Part shown: piece after piece, positions 1 through 7,358 of the stretch
How the letters are laid out: each line of letters begins with the position of its first letter
Position numbering within the stretch: the stretch's first letter is position 1
Notes under the pieces: model-generated
Told to the model about the DNA's origin: nothing
Databases searched by the model: none
Seen by the model: only the letters and a program-made list of their open reading frames with translations
Position numbers and translations under genes: made by a program
DNA from: JALGWA01 sp964604955
GTDB taxonomy: Bacteria > Arandabacterota > Arandabacteria > Arandabacterales > JALGWA01
Direction of reading: 5' to 3'
Length of the DNA: 9,906 bases
NCBI GenBank assembly: GCA_964604955.1
Contig: CAZSBE010000105.1
Span: forward strand, 1 to 9,906

Positions 1-1
1 C

Positions 2-301
2 AGGGTGCTGGCCCGCGTGGACCGGCGCGCGCCCCTCGACTTCGAGCTCGATATCATGCTGGACGACCGGGGAAGAACGGTGGCGGCCGTCACGTCCGAG
101 CGCATGGGCGTTATCGGCCTCTCACTCTATGACGTCCGCGGAAGGCTAATCCAAGCCTCAAGGGTCTACAAGGGCGATGAGAGGGTGCTGGTCGACCTCG
201 GCCGCGAACTTCCGGGCATGGCCAGGCTGCCCGGGGGGATTTACTTCATATCGGCCACCCTGGGCGGCGCCGTACGCAACTGCAAGGTACCGGTTCTCTA
301 G
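2..301 (+). CDS. 3' end of a secreted/surface protein with FlgD/Por-type C-terminal domain (5' truncated)
   Basis: Only the last 99 residues are visible. The frame is open to the left edge, so the GTG at position 5 is probably internal. Residues near the end fit a C-terminal Ig-like fold: a strand ending in SLYDVRGRLI, then a conserved L-P-G-G-I-Y-F segment, then a final strand ending in KVPVL. This pattern (YDxxGRxV followed by LxxGxYf) is typical of FlgD-like Ig domains and of type IX secretion or Por C-terminal sorting domains on large exported proteins. The N-terminal catalytic or binding part lies outside the window, so its role cannot be named. It ends 10 bp before the stop of the convergent deaminase gene, with no clear hairpin terminator between them. 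Whether the tail acts as a sorting signal or is only structural is undecided. Confidence 0.7.
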   Translation, partial: RVLARVDRRAPLDFELDIMLDDRGRTVAAVTSERMGVIGLSLYDVRGRLIQASRVYKGDERVLVDLGRELPGMARLPGGIYFISATLGGAVRNCKVPVL

Positions 302-311
302 GCGCCCGGGT

Positions 312-1343
312 TCACAGGCGCGCCATTTCAGTCTCGAACTCGTCCAGCATTCGCGCCCTGTCCTCGCCGGGAAGGAAACTCGAGCGCACCCCGTTCAGCG
401 CGACCTCTTCTATCTCCTCGCGGCTGAATCCCAGCTCGCCCGCAAGGGCGAGGTACTCGGTGGTGAGCGTGGTGTCGAACATGACCGGGTCGTCCGAGTT
501 CACCGTTACGACCAGGCCGTCGTCGAAGTAACGCCTGACCGGGTGCTCGGCGACCGACCTTATGACGCCGGTGCGCACATTGCTGATAACGCACATCTCG
601 AGTGGGATTTCCCTTGCCCGGAGGAGCGCGACCACTTCAGGGTCCTCACTCGCCCTCACGCCATGACCTATGCGCTCGGCGCCGAGCTCTATCACGGCAT
701 CGCGAATGGACTCCGGCCCGGCAACCTCACCCGCATGCGCTGTGAGGTGAAAACCGCGGTCGCGGGCAGCCCGGTAGACGCCGGCGTAGGCGGCCGGGGG
801 ATGCTCCGCTTCGCTGCCCCCCAGGCCGACGGCGACAACCCCCTTTCCCAGGTACGGCGTCGCCTCCTTGAGGCGGACCATGCCTACATCGGGCCCGTGG
901 TCCCGCACGAGGTCTATTATGAGCCCGCATCTTATGCCGAAATCCGACCGGGCACGGGCCGCGCCGGCCAGAACGCTCTCGGTGATGCCGTCGGTCTTGA
1001 GGCCCTGCATGTAGTAGTCCCCCGGCGAGTAGTGGGCCTCCACGTAACGGATGTGCTCCCGGCTGAGCGACCGGAGCACCTCGTAGGCGATTGTCTCGAA
1101 ATCCGCATAGCCCTGGATGAAGGTGTTTTTCCAGGTCCATACCTCGATGAAGTGACTGAAATCCCGGTAGGCCATCTTCGCCTTGAGGTCCTCGATGCTC
1201 CCGATACCCGAGCGCGCCCCCGCGCGCCTTGCGAAACCATAGAGGGTCTCAATGGGGATCGCCCCCTCCAGGTGAAGATGGATCTCGGCCTTGGGCATGT
1301 TGGCGATGAAGGCTCGCAGGTCTTGGGGTATCCCGGGCGACAT
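312..1343 (-). CDS. add: Adenosine deaminase family metallohydrolase
   Basis: 343 residues, the usual length for a bacterial adenosine deaminase. The family hydrolytically removes the 6-amino group of adenosine or deoxyadenosine to give inosine, in purine salvage; it acts in the cytoplasm and no signal peptide is seen. The metal site is complete: H22 and H24 in MPKAEIHLHLEGA, H203 in TAHAGE with catalytic E206, H227 in RIGHGVR, and D284-D285 in NSDDPVMF. The segment EMCVISNVRTGVI matches the family's SN-x-x-T-G motif, and TLTTEYLAL follows the aspartates as in true adenosine deaminases. ATG is chosen as the start because GGGAG lies a short distance upstream and MPKAEIHLHLEG falls at the normal distance from the N terminus. 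Close relatives act on adenine or on 6-amino-6-deoxyfutalosine (menaquinone route), so the substrate is an inference. The gene is divergent from the thioredoxin-like gene. Confidence 0.9.
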   Translation of the reverse strand: MSPGIPQDLRAFIANMPKAEIHLHLEGAIPIETLYGFARRAGARSGIGSIEDLKAKMAYRDFSHFIEVWTWKNTFIQGYADFETIAYEVLRSLSREHIRYVEAHYSPGDYYMQGLKTDGITESVLAGAARARSDFGIRCGLIIDLVRDHGPDVGMVRLKEATPYLGKGVVAVGLGGSEAEHPPAAYAGVYRAARDRGFHLTAHAGEVAGPESIRDAVIELGAERIGHGVRASEDPEVVALLRAREIPLEMCVISNVRTGVIRSVAEHPVRRYFDDGLVVTVNSDDPVMFDTTLTTEYLALAGELGFSREEIEEVALNGVRSSFLPGEDRARMLDEFETEMARL

Positions 1344-1462
1344 GGTTTTTTCTCCCGCCGGCCGGACGTTGAGGCCGGGTTCGCCGCATATACTACCACA
1401 GGCGCTGCCGGCCGGGAACTATTTGGTATTGTCATGGTCGCATTATTTGTTAGGATATTCAT
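1344..1462. promoter_or_regulatory. Divergent intergenic region with weak promoter candidates
   Basis: This 119-bp gap must hold control signals for both the deaminase (-) and the thioredoxin-like gene (+). On the plus strand, TTGTCA (1429-1434) and TAGGAT (1451-1456) sit 16 bp apart. A start there would make the transcript almost leaderless, and the AGGA inside TAGGAT is equally well explained as the ribosome binding site 7 nt before ATG 1463. On the minus strand, TAGTAT (1395-1390) has only a poor -35 (TTCCCG) 17 bp upstream. The 9-mer GCCGGCCGG occurs twice (1357-1365 and 1407-1415). None of these assignments is secure. Confidence 0.3.
1357..1415. repeat. Pair of GCCGGCCGG palindromic 9-mers 50 bp apart
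   Basis: GCCGGCCGG is found at 1357-1365 and 1407-1415, in the gap between the deaminase and the thioredoxin-like gene. Its core CCGGCCGG is self-complementary, so the copies can be read as direct or inverted. They flank the weak minus-strand -10 candidate. In such GC-rich DNA this could be coincidence. Confidence 0.25.
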
Positions 1463-2536
1463 ATGAGAATCAAGAACATGACGGCTCAGATGGTTTTGTG
1501 TACCCTCTTATGCGCGCTGCTGGCCGGGGCCGCCGCCGCGGAGGGCGACCTTGAGACTGCGCCCGACTTCGTCATCCGCGAGTGCGTCTACGCCGATTCC
1601 ATAGCGCTGGCCGATTATCTCGGCCACCCGACGCTCCTGGTCTTCTACGACGGCGGCATGGTCACCGACCTCAACACGCTTCGCTACGCCCGGGAATGGG
1701 ACAGGAGATACAACGGGGACGGCCTCCGGATAGCATGCATTCACACGCCCTTCTTCGAGCCCTCCCGGATCACGTTCAACGCCACCGAGATAATCGGCCG
1801 CGCCGACCTCAAGTTGCCCGTCGGAATGGACATGGACCGGGAGGTCTATGACCTCTACGGTATAACCCGTCTGCCGGCTTTCGTGCTGATCCGGCCCGAC
1901 GGCAGGATCGCCAGCGCCCTGTCCGGCGGGCAAGTCTACGCGGACGCCGAGCGCGCCATACAGGATGAACTCAAACGCCTGCAACCGGGCGTCATATTGC
2001 CGCTCATCTCCAAGCCCATGAAACCGTGGGATGACCCCGGCGCCCACCTGCTCCAGCCGACGCCCATGATCATACTGGGCCACGCGCCCGGCAACATAGC
2101 CAATGCCGAATCGAGCCTGTATGACCAGTTCGCGGATTACGCGGACGCAAGGGACAGGACCAGGGACGTCGTGTTCCTGGACGGCAAGTGGAAGGTGGGA
2201 GACTTTTTCGTCGCCCACAGCGATTCGGTGGGCGGGCTGGACAATCATATCCGCATAATATACAGGGGCAAGGCCGTGTGGATACTGCCGGCCTTCGAGC
2301 TGGGCCTGAAGCCCGTGGTACTCATCAAGCAGGACCGGTCTTACCTGGACAAGGCGTCATGGGGAAAGGACGTCATGGGCGACCAGCAGGGCAGGCCCCA
2401 GATTCACCTGCAGTACTCCATCCCGTATCAGATCGTCGACAATCCCAAGTTCGGAGTACACCAGCTCGAGATCATTCCCGGCGGGGGGGACGTTTCCTTC
2501 TACTACCTCTTCTTCGAGGCCGGCGTCCCGGAGTAG
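1463..2536 (+). CDS. Secreted thioredoxin-fold protein without CXXC, with DipZ-like C-terminal domain
   Basis: 357 residues. Residues 1-26 look like a cleavable signal peptide (basic start, hydrophobic run VLCTLLCALLAG, then AAAAEG), so the protein should act outside the cytoplasmic membrane. Residues about 32-172 follow the TlpA/ResA/DipZ redoxin plan: APDF, then strand TLLVFYDGG, and later GITRLPAFVLIRPDG with the expected cis-proline at P138. The active site is not redox competent: where relatives have W-C-x-x-C this protein has YDGGMVTD. Residues about 195-355 begin with LLQPTPMIILGHAPGNIANAE. This resembles the start (TPExYLGxxRG) of the carbohydrate-binding-module-like domain after the thioredoxin domain in mycobacterial DipZ and related proteins. 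A binding or structural role is therefore more likely than disulfide reduction. ATG 1463 is supported by AGGA 7 nt upstream. The last 65 bp overlap the convergent kinase gene. Confidence 0.75.
   Translation: MRIKNMTAQMVLCTLLCALLAGAAAAEGDLETAPDFVIRECVYADSIALADYLGHPTLLVFYDGGMVTDLNTLRYAREWDRRYNGDGLRIACIHTPFFEPSRITFNATEIIGRADLKLPVGMDMDREVYDLYGITRLPAFVLIRPDGRIASALSGGQVYADAERAIQDELKRLQPGVILPLISKPMKPWDDPGAHLLQPTPMIILGHAPGNIANAESSLYDQFADYADARDRTRDVVFLDGKWKVGDFFVAHSDSVGGLDNHIRIIYRGKAVWILPAFELGLKPVVLIKQDRSYLDKASWGKDVMGDQQGRPQIHLQYSIPYQIVDNPKFGVHQLEIIPGGGDVSFYYLFFEAGVPE
2472..2536. other. 65-bp convergent overlap of two coding regions
   Basis: The thioredoxin-like gene (+) stops at 2536, and the kinase (-) stops at 2472, inside it. 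The shared segment encodes FYYLFFEAGVPE and the residues before it on one strand, and the Arg-rich kinase tail on the other. No intrinsic terminator for either gene is evident between or just past the stops. Confidence 0.85.
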
Positions 2537-5500
2537 TCTGTCTGCGGTACGGCACCCTTACGTGTACCCGCGTGCCCTTCCCCTCCTGGCTCTCGACGAC
2601 GATCTCACCGCCGTAGGCGTCCATTATGCCCTTCGATATGGCCAGGCCGAGACCCGAGCCCTGGGTCTTGGTGGAGAAGCTGGGCTCGAAGAGCCTGTCC
2701 AGATTCGCCTCCGGGATGCCGCAGCCGTTATCTGAGAACGTGACTTCGGCGTAGTCTCTGAGCCGCTCATCATGGGCGGCCCGGCTGGAAGCCGTGAACC
2801 GGTACTCCGTGTCCGCTCTCTCCGGCCCGCCGACTGCCGAAGCGACATGCAGCGTGCCGCCCTCTGGCATCGCCTGCACCGCATTCTCGATCATGTTGAG
2901 GAACACGCGCTTGATTTCGTCCCGGTCCACGTCCACCGGCGGGATCCCGGCCCCCAGGTCCTTGGTGATTTCCACAGATGACGCCAGGGCGCGTTCGTAC
3001 TGGGCCAGGCTGTCTTTGACGATTTCGTTGAGGTCCGTTGACTCGACCCTGCGCTCGGGCATCCGCGAGAACTGGGAAAACTCGACTGCGATGCGGCGCA
3101 GGGACTCGATCTGCTCTATGATTATGGCGACGCCGTCTTCGAGGATGTCGTCGAAGTCGTCCTTTCCGTCCCGGCGGGCCCGGAGAAGTTGCTGGGCCGA
3201 GAGCTTCATGGGCGTCAGCGGGTTCTTGATCTCATGCGCGACCCTCCTGGCCATCTCGCTCCAGGCGGTCAGCTTCTTCGACCTGATGAGGCCGCTTATG
3301 TCTTCGAACACTATGACCTTGCCGAGCGTCCTCCTGCGGGAGTCTCTCATTCTCGAGCCGACCGCCCTCAGCGTCATGACCGTGCCGTCGCGGCGCGCAA
3401 AACTGATCTCCCTCCTGACCATGTCCTCCCTGTCGAGATGTCGCATAACGTCGGCGAGCCCGCCGGCGCCCGACTTGGAAAACAGGCCCCTGGCGTCCCT
3501 GCCTCTCGCGTTCTTGCCCTTGACGTTCAGGATCCGCTCCGCGGCGCTGTTATAAGCGGCGATCCGCCCGCGCCTGTCCGTCGACACTATGCCGGCGCCG
3601 ACATTGCTCAATATGGTTTCGATGTACCGCTTCCGCTCGTTGAGGGCGCTCCTGCTCCTGCCGAGGGCCGTCGTCATTTTGTTGAATGACGAGATGAGGT
3701 CGCCGATCTCATCGTCGCCTGTGCGGGGTATCGTGAAACTCAGGTCGCCCGAACTCACTCTCATCGTCCCCTGTATGAGCCGCCTTATGGGCGTGGAGAT
3801 GCGCCGGGCGACGACCAGCCCCACAGCGAACACGATCCCGATGATGACGATGAGCAGGTACGATATGGCCGATACCGTCCACTCGAGCTGTCTCCCCACG
3901 TCATCCTTCGCGAAGACGAGCGGAACCGATACGGCTCCAACCGGCCTGCCCCCGACCTCCCTCAAAGGGCTGTAGCCCACGACGAGGTCGGTGGACTCGA
4001 TTCTCTCCCACGCGTAATAGACTTCCCTCCCACCCAGAAAACACTCTACATAGGCGTCGGGTGAGACGCGGTCCGGCATGAGTTCGGCCACGAACACCTC
4101 GCGCTTGCTCGTCGCCTCCAGCGCGGGTGCCCGGTAGAAGTTGACGTCCCTGCCCAGCTGCTGGGATATGTCTCTCGCGACGCGGTCGTCGATGCGGCGC
4201 GAAACCACCGCGCAGCCGCGTATCCTGTCCGGGAAGAGCATGTCGCGCACGGGGACTACTGCTTTGCCGCTGATGTGCTCTTCGACGTCGTAATAGTAGA
4301 ACGAGCGGCCCGAACCGATGACCGCCGCCACCAGGTCGAGCGGCACCTGGGGGTCGCCGAAGCTCGCAAGGCTCGTCCCCTCCGCGTCGAACACGGCCGC
4401 GCTGACCTCCGGGCTCACCAGCATGGCCAGGATCGACGGCTCTTCGCTGAGCTCGTCGATCAGTATGGGGTTCTGCGCCAGGTGCATGGCTTCATCCATG
4501 ACAAGCCTCTCGAGCGACAGCTTCGCCAGCCTGAGGCTCTCTCCCGCCTTGGATTCCATCACCTCGCGCAGGCGCTCCCTGAGGTAACCCCGGCTCGTCG
4601 CCCCCAGTATGAGCGTCGGGACTGTAGCGATGAGGACGAACGCCAGGGCCAGGCGCCTCGCAAAGCTCCATCTGAACCCCGGGTACGGGAGGCCGCGCGC
4701 GGCCCGCGCGAGCCGCCTCACCACGGTGACCAGCCCGACGATGAGCATGATGAGCACGGCGAAGAGCAGATTGGTCACGGTCACGACCATGAAGAAGACG
4801 GCCTTTTCACTGAGCGTGAGCCGCCTCAGGCTGAAGAGAACGCCGTCGGCGTCGCCTTCGACGGGGCAGAAGTAGGACTCGAGCGAGCTGCCGGCTACGC
4901 GGTGGCTTATCCAGCTTCCCGCATGCCCGGCCGTGCCTTCGAGTTCGGCAACGCGGCTCCCCACCTCGAAGTCGGCCGCGGTGCTCTCGATGATCCGCAT
5001 ATTCGAAATGCGCGTCGCTTGATAGGCGCGGGTGGACCGGCGGTCGGCGGGAAACGCCGACACGGCTTCGAAGAACGTGGTCTTGAGCCCGGCTATGGAC
5101 TCGAGGTCGCCGTAGAAATAGGGCATGGAGACTATGACCCCGCCCAGGTACTGGTCGCCCTCCATCACCGGCGCGACGCCGAGATACAGATCGACCACCC
5201 GGCCGCCGATGGTCGTTCTTCTGGTAAGGCGCGTCGGCACCGGCGAGAGCCTGGCTTCGCGGACCAGGCCTTCGAGCTCGCCGAACTCACCCACGTCCTC
5301 CACCGAGAACCTGCCGAGCTCATGTCCGATTTCATCCAGTATGTAGACGCCCGATGGGCTCCTCGCCTTCGAGACGAAGGTGCTCGCCCAGAGCCTGAGG
5401 GCCTCGGCATTGAAATCCGTATCCTGCCGCTTGAGGGCTTCCCTGATACCCCTGTCCTCGGAAATGGCGCCGACTGTGCCGTCGAGCACCGACGCCTTCC

Positions 5501-7331
5501 ACTCATCGGCGTGAAGACCGACACCGCCGGCAGCCAGCTCGATAGCTTCCTTCTCATGCGAATAGAAGTCATTTATGGCATGCGGGAACTGCAGAAGCGA
5601 GGCCCCGAGCACGAAACCCACGGTGAGCGCCACGAGACCCACACCGGGACCCGCGAAGCCGGGGTCGAGGTTACGCTGCCGCATGGCATCGATAACGACG
5701 GCGCCGAACAGGCAGAGAGAAGCCGGCACAAGCACATACCAGCCGGCGCCCATGAAAGCGAAGCCGGCCGTGAAGGCATAGAAGGCGATGGCGGCCGCGC
5801 CGGCAGGCCCGCGCAGACCCGCACCCGCCGAAAGCCCCCGCCGGAGCGCGTCTACAGCCCGGGCCACTATGAGCGAGCCCGTGAGCAAAACGGCGACCGC
5901 CGTGAGGAAGAGCCCCGCCTTCATTGTCAGGTCGGGCCATGAAGGGGTGACCGGCGACAGCGAGAGGAGACTCATGGAAGTATCCGCATACACCGTGGCC
6001 AGCAGATGGTTGGATGCGGCGACGAATGCGGAGGCCAGCGCGGCGGCGACGAGGCCGAACATGATATCGGGCAGCCTGTCGATGCCCCCGGCGCGAGGGC
6101 TTCCCCCACGCTGCCTCGAGCGCCTTATCCAGGCGGCTATGACTATGGTCGCGCCATGGCATGCGAGCAGAGCCGTGATGGCGAGGTCGGCGGGAGACCG
6201 GAGAATCCCCCCGGGCGCATGGGTTGCGTAATAATAGGGTGAAAACGGTTCGATATATGACAGGCCCAGCGGTATCCTCAAGGCCGACAGACCGAACCTG
6301 AAACCCGCCAGCATGATAGAGAAGAGTACGAGATTCCGGGGCGTGGCCCTGGCCAGGCGCGGCCCCAGCAGCCTCCTCGCCAGCCGCGCATAGCCCATTA
6401 TGAGCACCGCCAGCACGATGACGGAGGCCAGGCGCAGGCCCCGCTGCCTGAGGAGATGCTCCTCCTGAGCGATATCGCGCCCCTCCACCGTGAGCGTGCC
6501 GGCCATCTCGCCGCCGGCGAGCTCAACCGCTTCTGACACGGCGAACCGGCCGCCGCCATCGGGGGGCTCTACGTCTGCCGGGCTGAAAGTGACGGTATGA
6601 CCGACCGCGGCGGAGAGGTATTCCGAGAGAGGCCGGTCGATGCCATGGGGCAGCACCCCGGGATACCGGGCCTCTATCATGCCGAAGGCCGACACGCTTC
6701 CCCGCGGCCCGCCATCTGTCTCAACCGGGGCGGTCGCTTCGAGCCAGTAGCCCGTTGTGCTCTCGAAGAACCTGAGGAGCTCCGCGCCGCCTGCCGCATC
6801 GCTGTTCTCGAGCCCTCCCGGAAGCCTTCCGGCCCAGGCGACGACCCGGCCGGAGCCATCGGATAGCACCAGCCCGTGCGGGCCGGCGGAGTTTCTCCCC
6901 GACGGAACCAGCGACTCGAGGGCCGAGAACGCTCTGCGATAGTCCCGGTTTTCAAGCCCTTCCCGGATCGACGCGTTCCGGGCGGCCCTGCGGGCCAGGC
7001 CCGTCACTTCATCCGAGATCCCGCCGATGGCCTCCAGAGACCTCTCAAGCGCCCCCGCGGCCTTTTCCGCCCGGACCCTATCCCAGTTCCGCGCCTCATG
7101 GCGCGTGTATTCGGCGTAAGAGAGGTGGATTGCGAAGGCCACGGCCAGAAGCGCGAACCAGGCGAAGCGCGTCCAACCGCGCGCCACGATGATTCCGATG
7201 ATGCCGGCCGCGAGAAGCGCGGCAGCCGCGTAGGCCGGAAGATATGTCCATCCGGTGGACACATCCAGCAGCGCCGCCGCGAAGAGCAGAATTTCGAGAA
7301 CGAGAACGAGCCGTTTTCGCAACACAGCCAA
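2472..7331 (-). CDS. Giant NtrY-type sensor histidine kinase with three extracytoplasmic sensor regions
   Basis: 1,619 residues from TTG 7331. GTG at codon 3 (7325) is an equally good start, with AGGG 6 nt upstream. Approximate order: helices within 10-72; extracytoplasmic region 73-300; about eight helices 301-582; extracytoplasmic region 583-841; helices 843-870 and 890-912; extracytoplasmic region 913-1150; helix 1151-1176; HAMP 1172-1224; PAS 1235-1345; HisKA; HATPase to about 1596. The H-box WSEMARRVAHEIKNPLTP has phospho-acceptor H1366 and closely matches NtrY. The N-box has N1483, followed by DNGCGIP (1534-1540), FEPSFSTK (1548-1555), GSGLGLAISKG (1558-1568) and GKGT. All catalytic motifs are intact, so it should autophosphorylate. 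The signal sensed is unknown. The protein is roughly twice the length of classical NtrY. There is an insertion at about 1500-1527 and an Arg-rich tail at 1599-1619. It lies 27 bp after the DUF4783-like gene, and no response regulator is seen nearby. Confidence 0.93.
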   Translation of the reverse strand: MAVLRKRLVLVLEILLFAAALLDVSTGWTYLPAYAAAALLAAGIIGIIVARGWTRFAWFALLAVAFAIHLSYAEYTRHEARNWDRVRAEKAAGALERSLEAIGGISDEVTGLARRAARNASIREGLENRDYRRAFSALESLVPSGRNSAGPHGLVLSDGSGRVVAWAGRLPGGLENSDAAGGAELLRFFESTTGYWLEATAPVETDGGPRGSVSAFGMIEARYPGVLPHGIDRPLSEYLSAAVGHTVTFSPADVEPPDGGGRFAVSEAVELAGGEMAGTLTVEGRDIAQEEHLLRQRGLRLASVIVLAVLIMGYARLARRLLGPRLARATPRNLVLFSIMLAGFRFGLSALRIPLGLSYIEPFSPYYYATHAPGGILRSPADLAITALLACHGATIVIAAWIRRSRQRGGSPRAGGIDRLPDIMFGLVAAALASAFVAASNHLLATVYADTSMSLLSLSPVTPSWPDLTMKAGLFLTAVAVLLTGSLIVARAVDALRRGLSAGAGLRGPAGAAAIAFYAFTAGFAFMGAGWYVLVPASLCLFGAVVIDAMRQRNLDPGFAGPGVGLVALTVGFVLGASLLQFPHAINDFYSHEKEAIELAAGGVGLHADEWKASVLDGTVGAISEDRGIREALKRQDTDFNAEALRLWASTFVSKARSPSGVYILDEIGHELGRFSVEDVGEFGELEGLVREARLSPVPTRLTRRTTIGGRVVDLYLGVAPVMEGDQYLGGVIVSMPYFYGDLESIAGLKTTFFEAVSAFPADRRSTRAYQATRISNMRIIESTAADFEVGSRVAELEGTAGHAGSWISHRVAGSSLESYFCPVEGDADGVLFSLRRLTLSEKAVFFMVVTVTNLLFAVLIMLIVGLVTVVRRLARAARGLPYPGFRWSFARRLALAFVLIATVPTLILGATSRGYLRERLREVMESKAGESLRLAKLSLERLVMDEAMHLAQNPILIDELSEEPSILAMLVSPEVSAAVFDAEGTSLASFGDPQVPLDLVAAVIGSGRSFYYYDVEEHISGKAVVPVRDMLFPDRIRGCAVVSRRIDDRVARDISQQLGRDVNFYRAPALEATSKREVFVAELMPDRVSPDAYVECFLGGREVYYAWERIESTDLVVGYSPLREVGGRPVGAVSVPLVFAKDDVGRQLEWTVSAISYLLIVIIGIVFAVGLVVARRISTPIRRLIQGTMRVSSGDLSFTIPRTGDDEIGDLISSFNKMTTALGRSRSALNERKRYIETILSNVGAGIVSTDRRGRIAAYNSAAERILNVKGKNARGRDARGLFSKSGAGGLADVMRHLDREDMVRREISFARRDGTVMTLRAVGSRMRDSRRRTLGKVIVFEDISGLIRSKKLTAWSEMARRVAHEIKNPLTPMKLSAQQLLRARRDGKDDFDDILEDGVAIIIEQIESLRRIAVEFSQFSRMPERRVESTDLNEIVKDSLAQYERALASSVEITKDLGAGIPPVDVDRDEIKRVFLNMIENAVQAMPEGGTLHVASAVGGPERADTEYRFTASSRAAHDERLRDYAEVTFSDNGCGIPEANLDRLFEPSFSTKTQGSGLGLAISKGIMDAYGGEIVVESQEGKGTRVHVRVPYRRQTTPGRRPRRRGSRRKRPPRRE

Positions 7332-7358
7332 CCCTGCCTGACGCGGAGAGCGGGGGAC

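Noticed and set aside
302..311. Terminator between the first gene and the deaminase
   Set aside because: The gap is only 10 bp. The GGCGCC and GGCGCGCC segments nearby do not form a stem followed by a T-run on either strand.
177..1466. Open frame of 429 codons on the plus strand opposite the deaminase
   Set aside because: The minus strand has all catalytic motifs of adenosine deaminase over the same bases. The plus-strand product has no domain and would also overlap the end of the first gene.
1508..2248. Open frame of 246 codons on the minus strand opposite the thioredoxin-like gene
   Set aside because: The plus strand has a signal peptide, redoxin motifs and a ribosome binding site. The antisense frame shows none of these.
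4275..5942. Open frame of 555 codons on the plus strand opposite the kinase
   Set aside because: It lies wholly antisense to a gene with intact, well-spaced kinase and membrane motifs. Its translation is charged, repetitive and without any recognisable domain, as expected for the shadow of a GC-rich coding strand.
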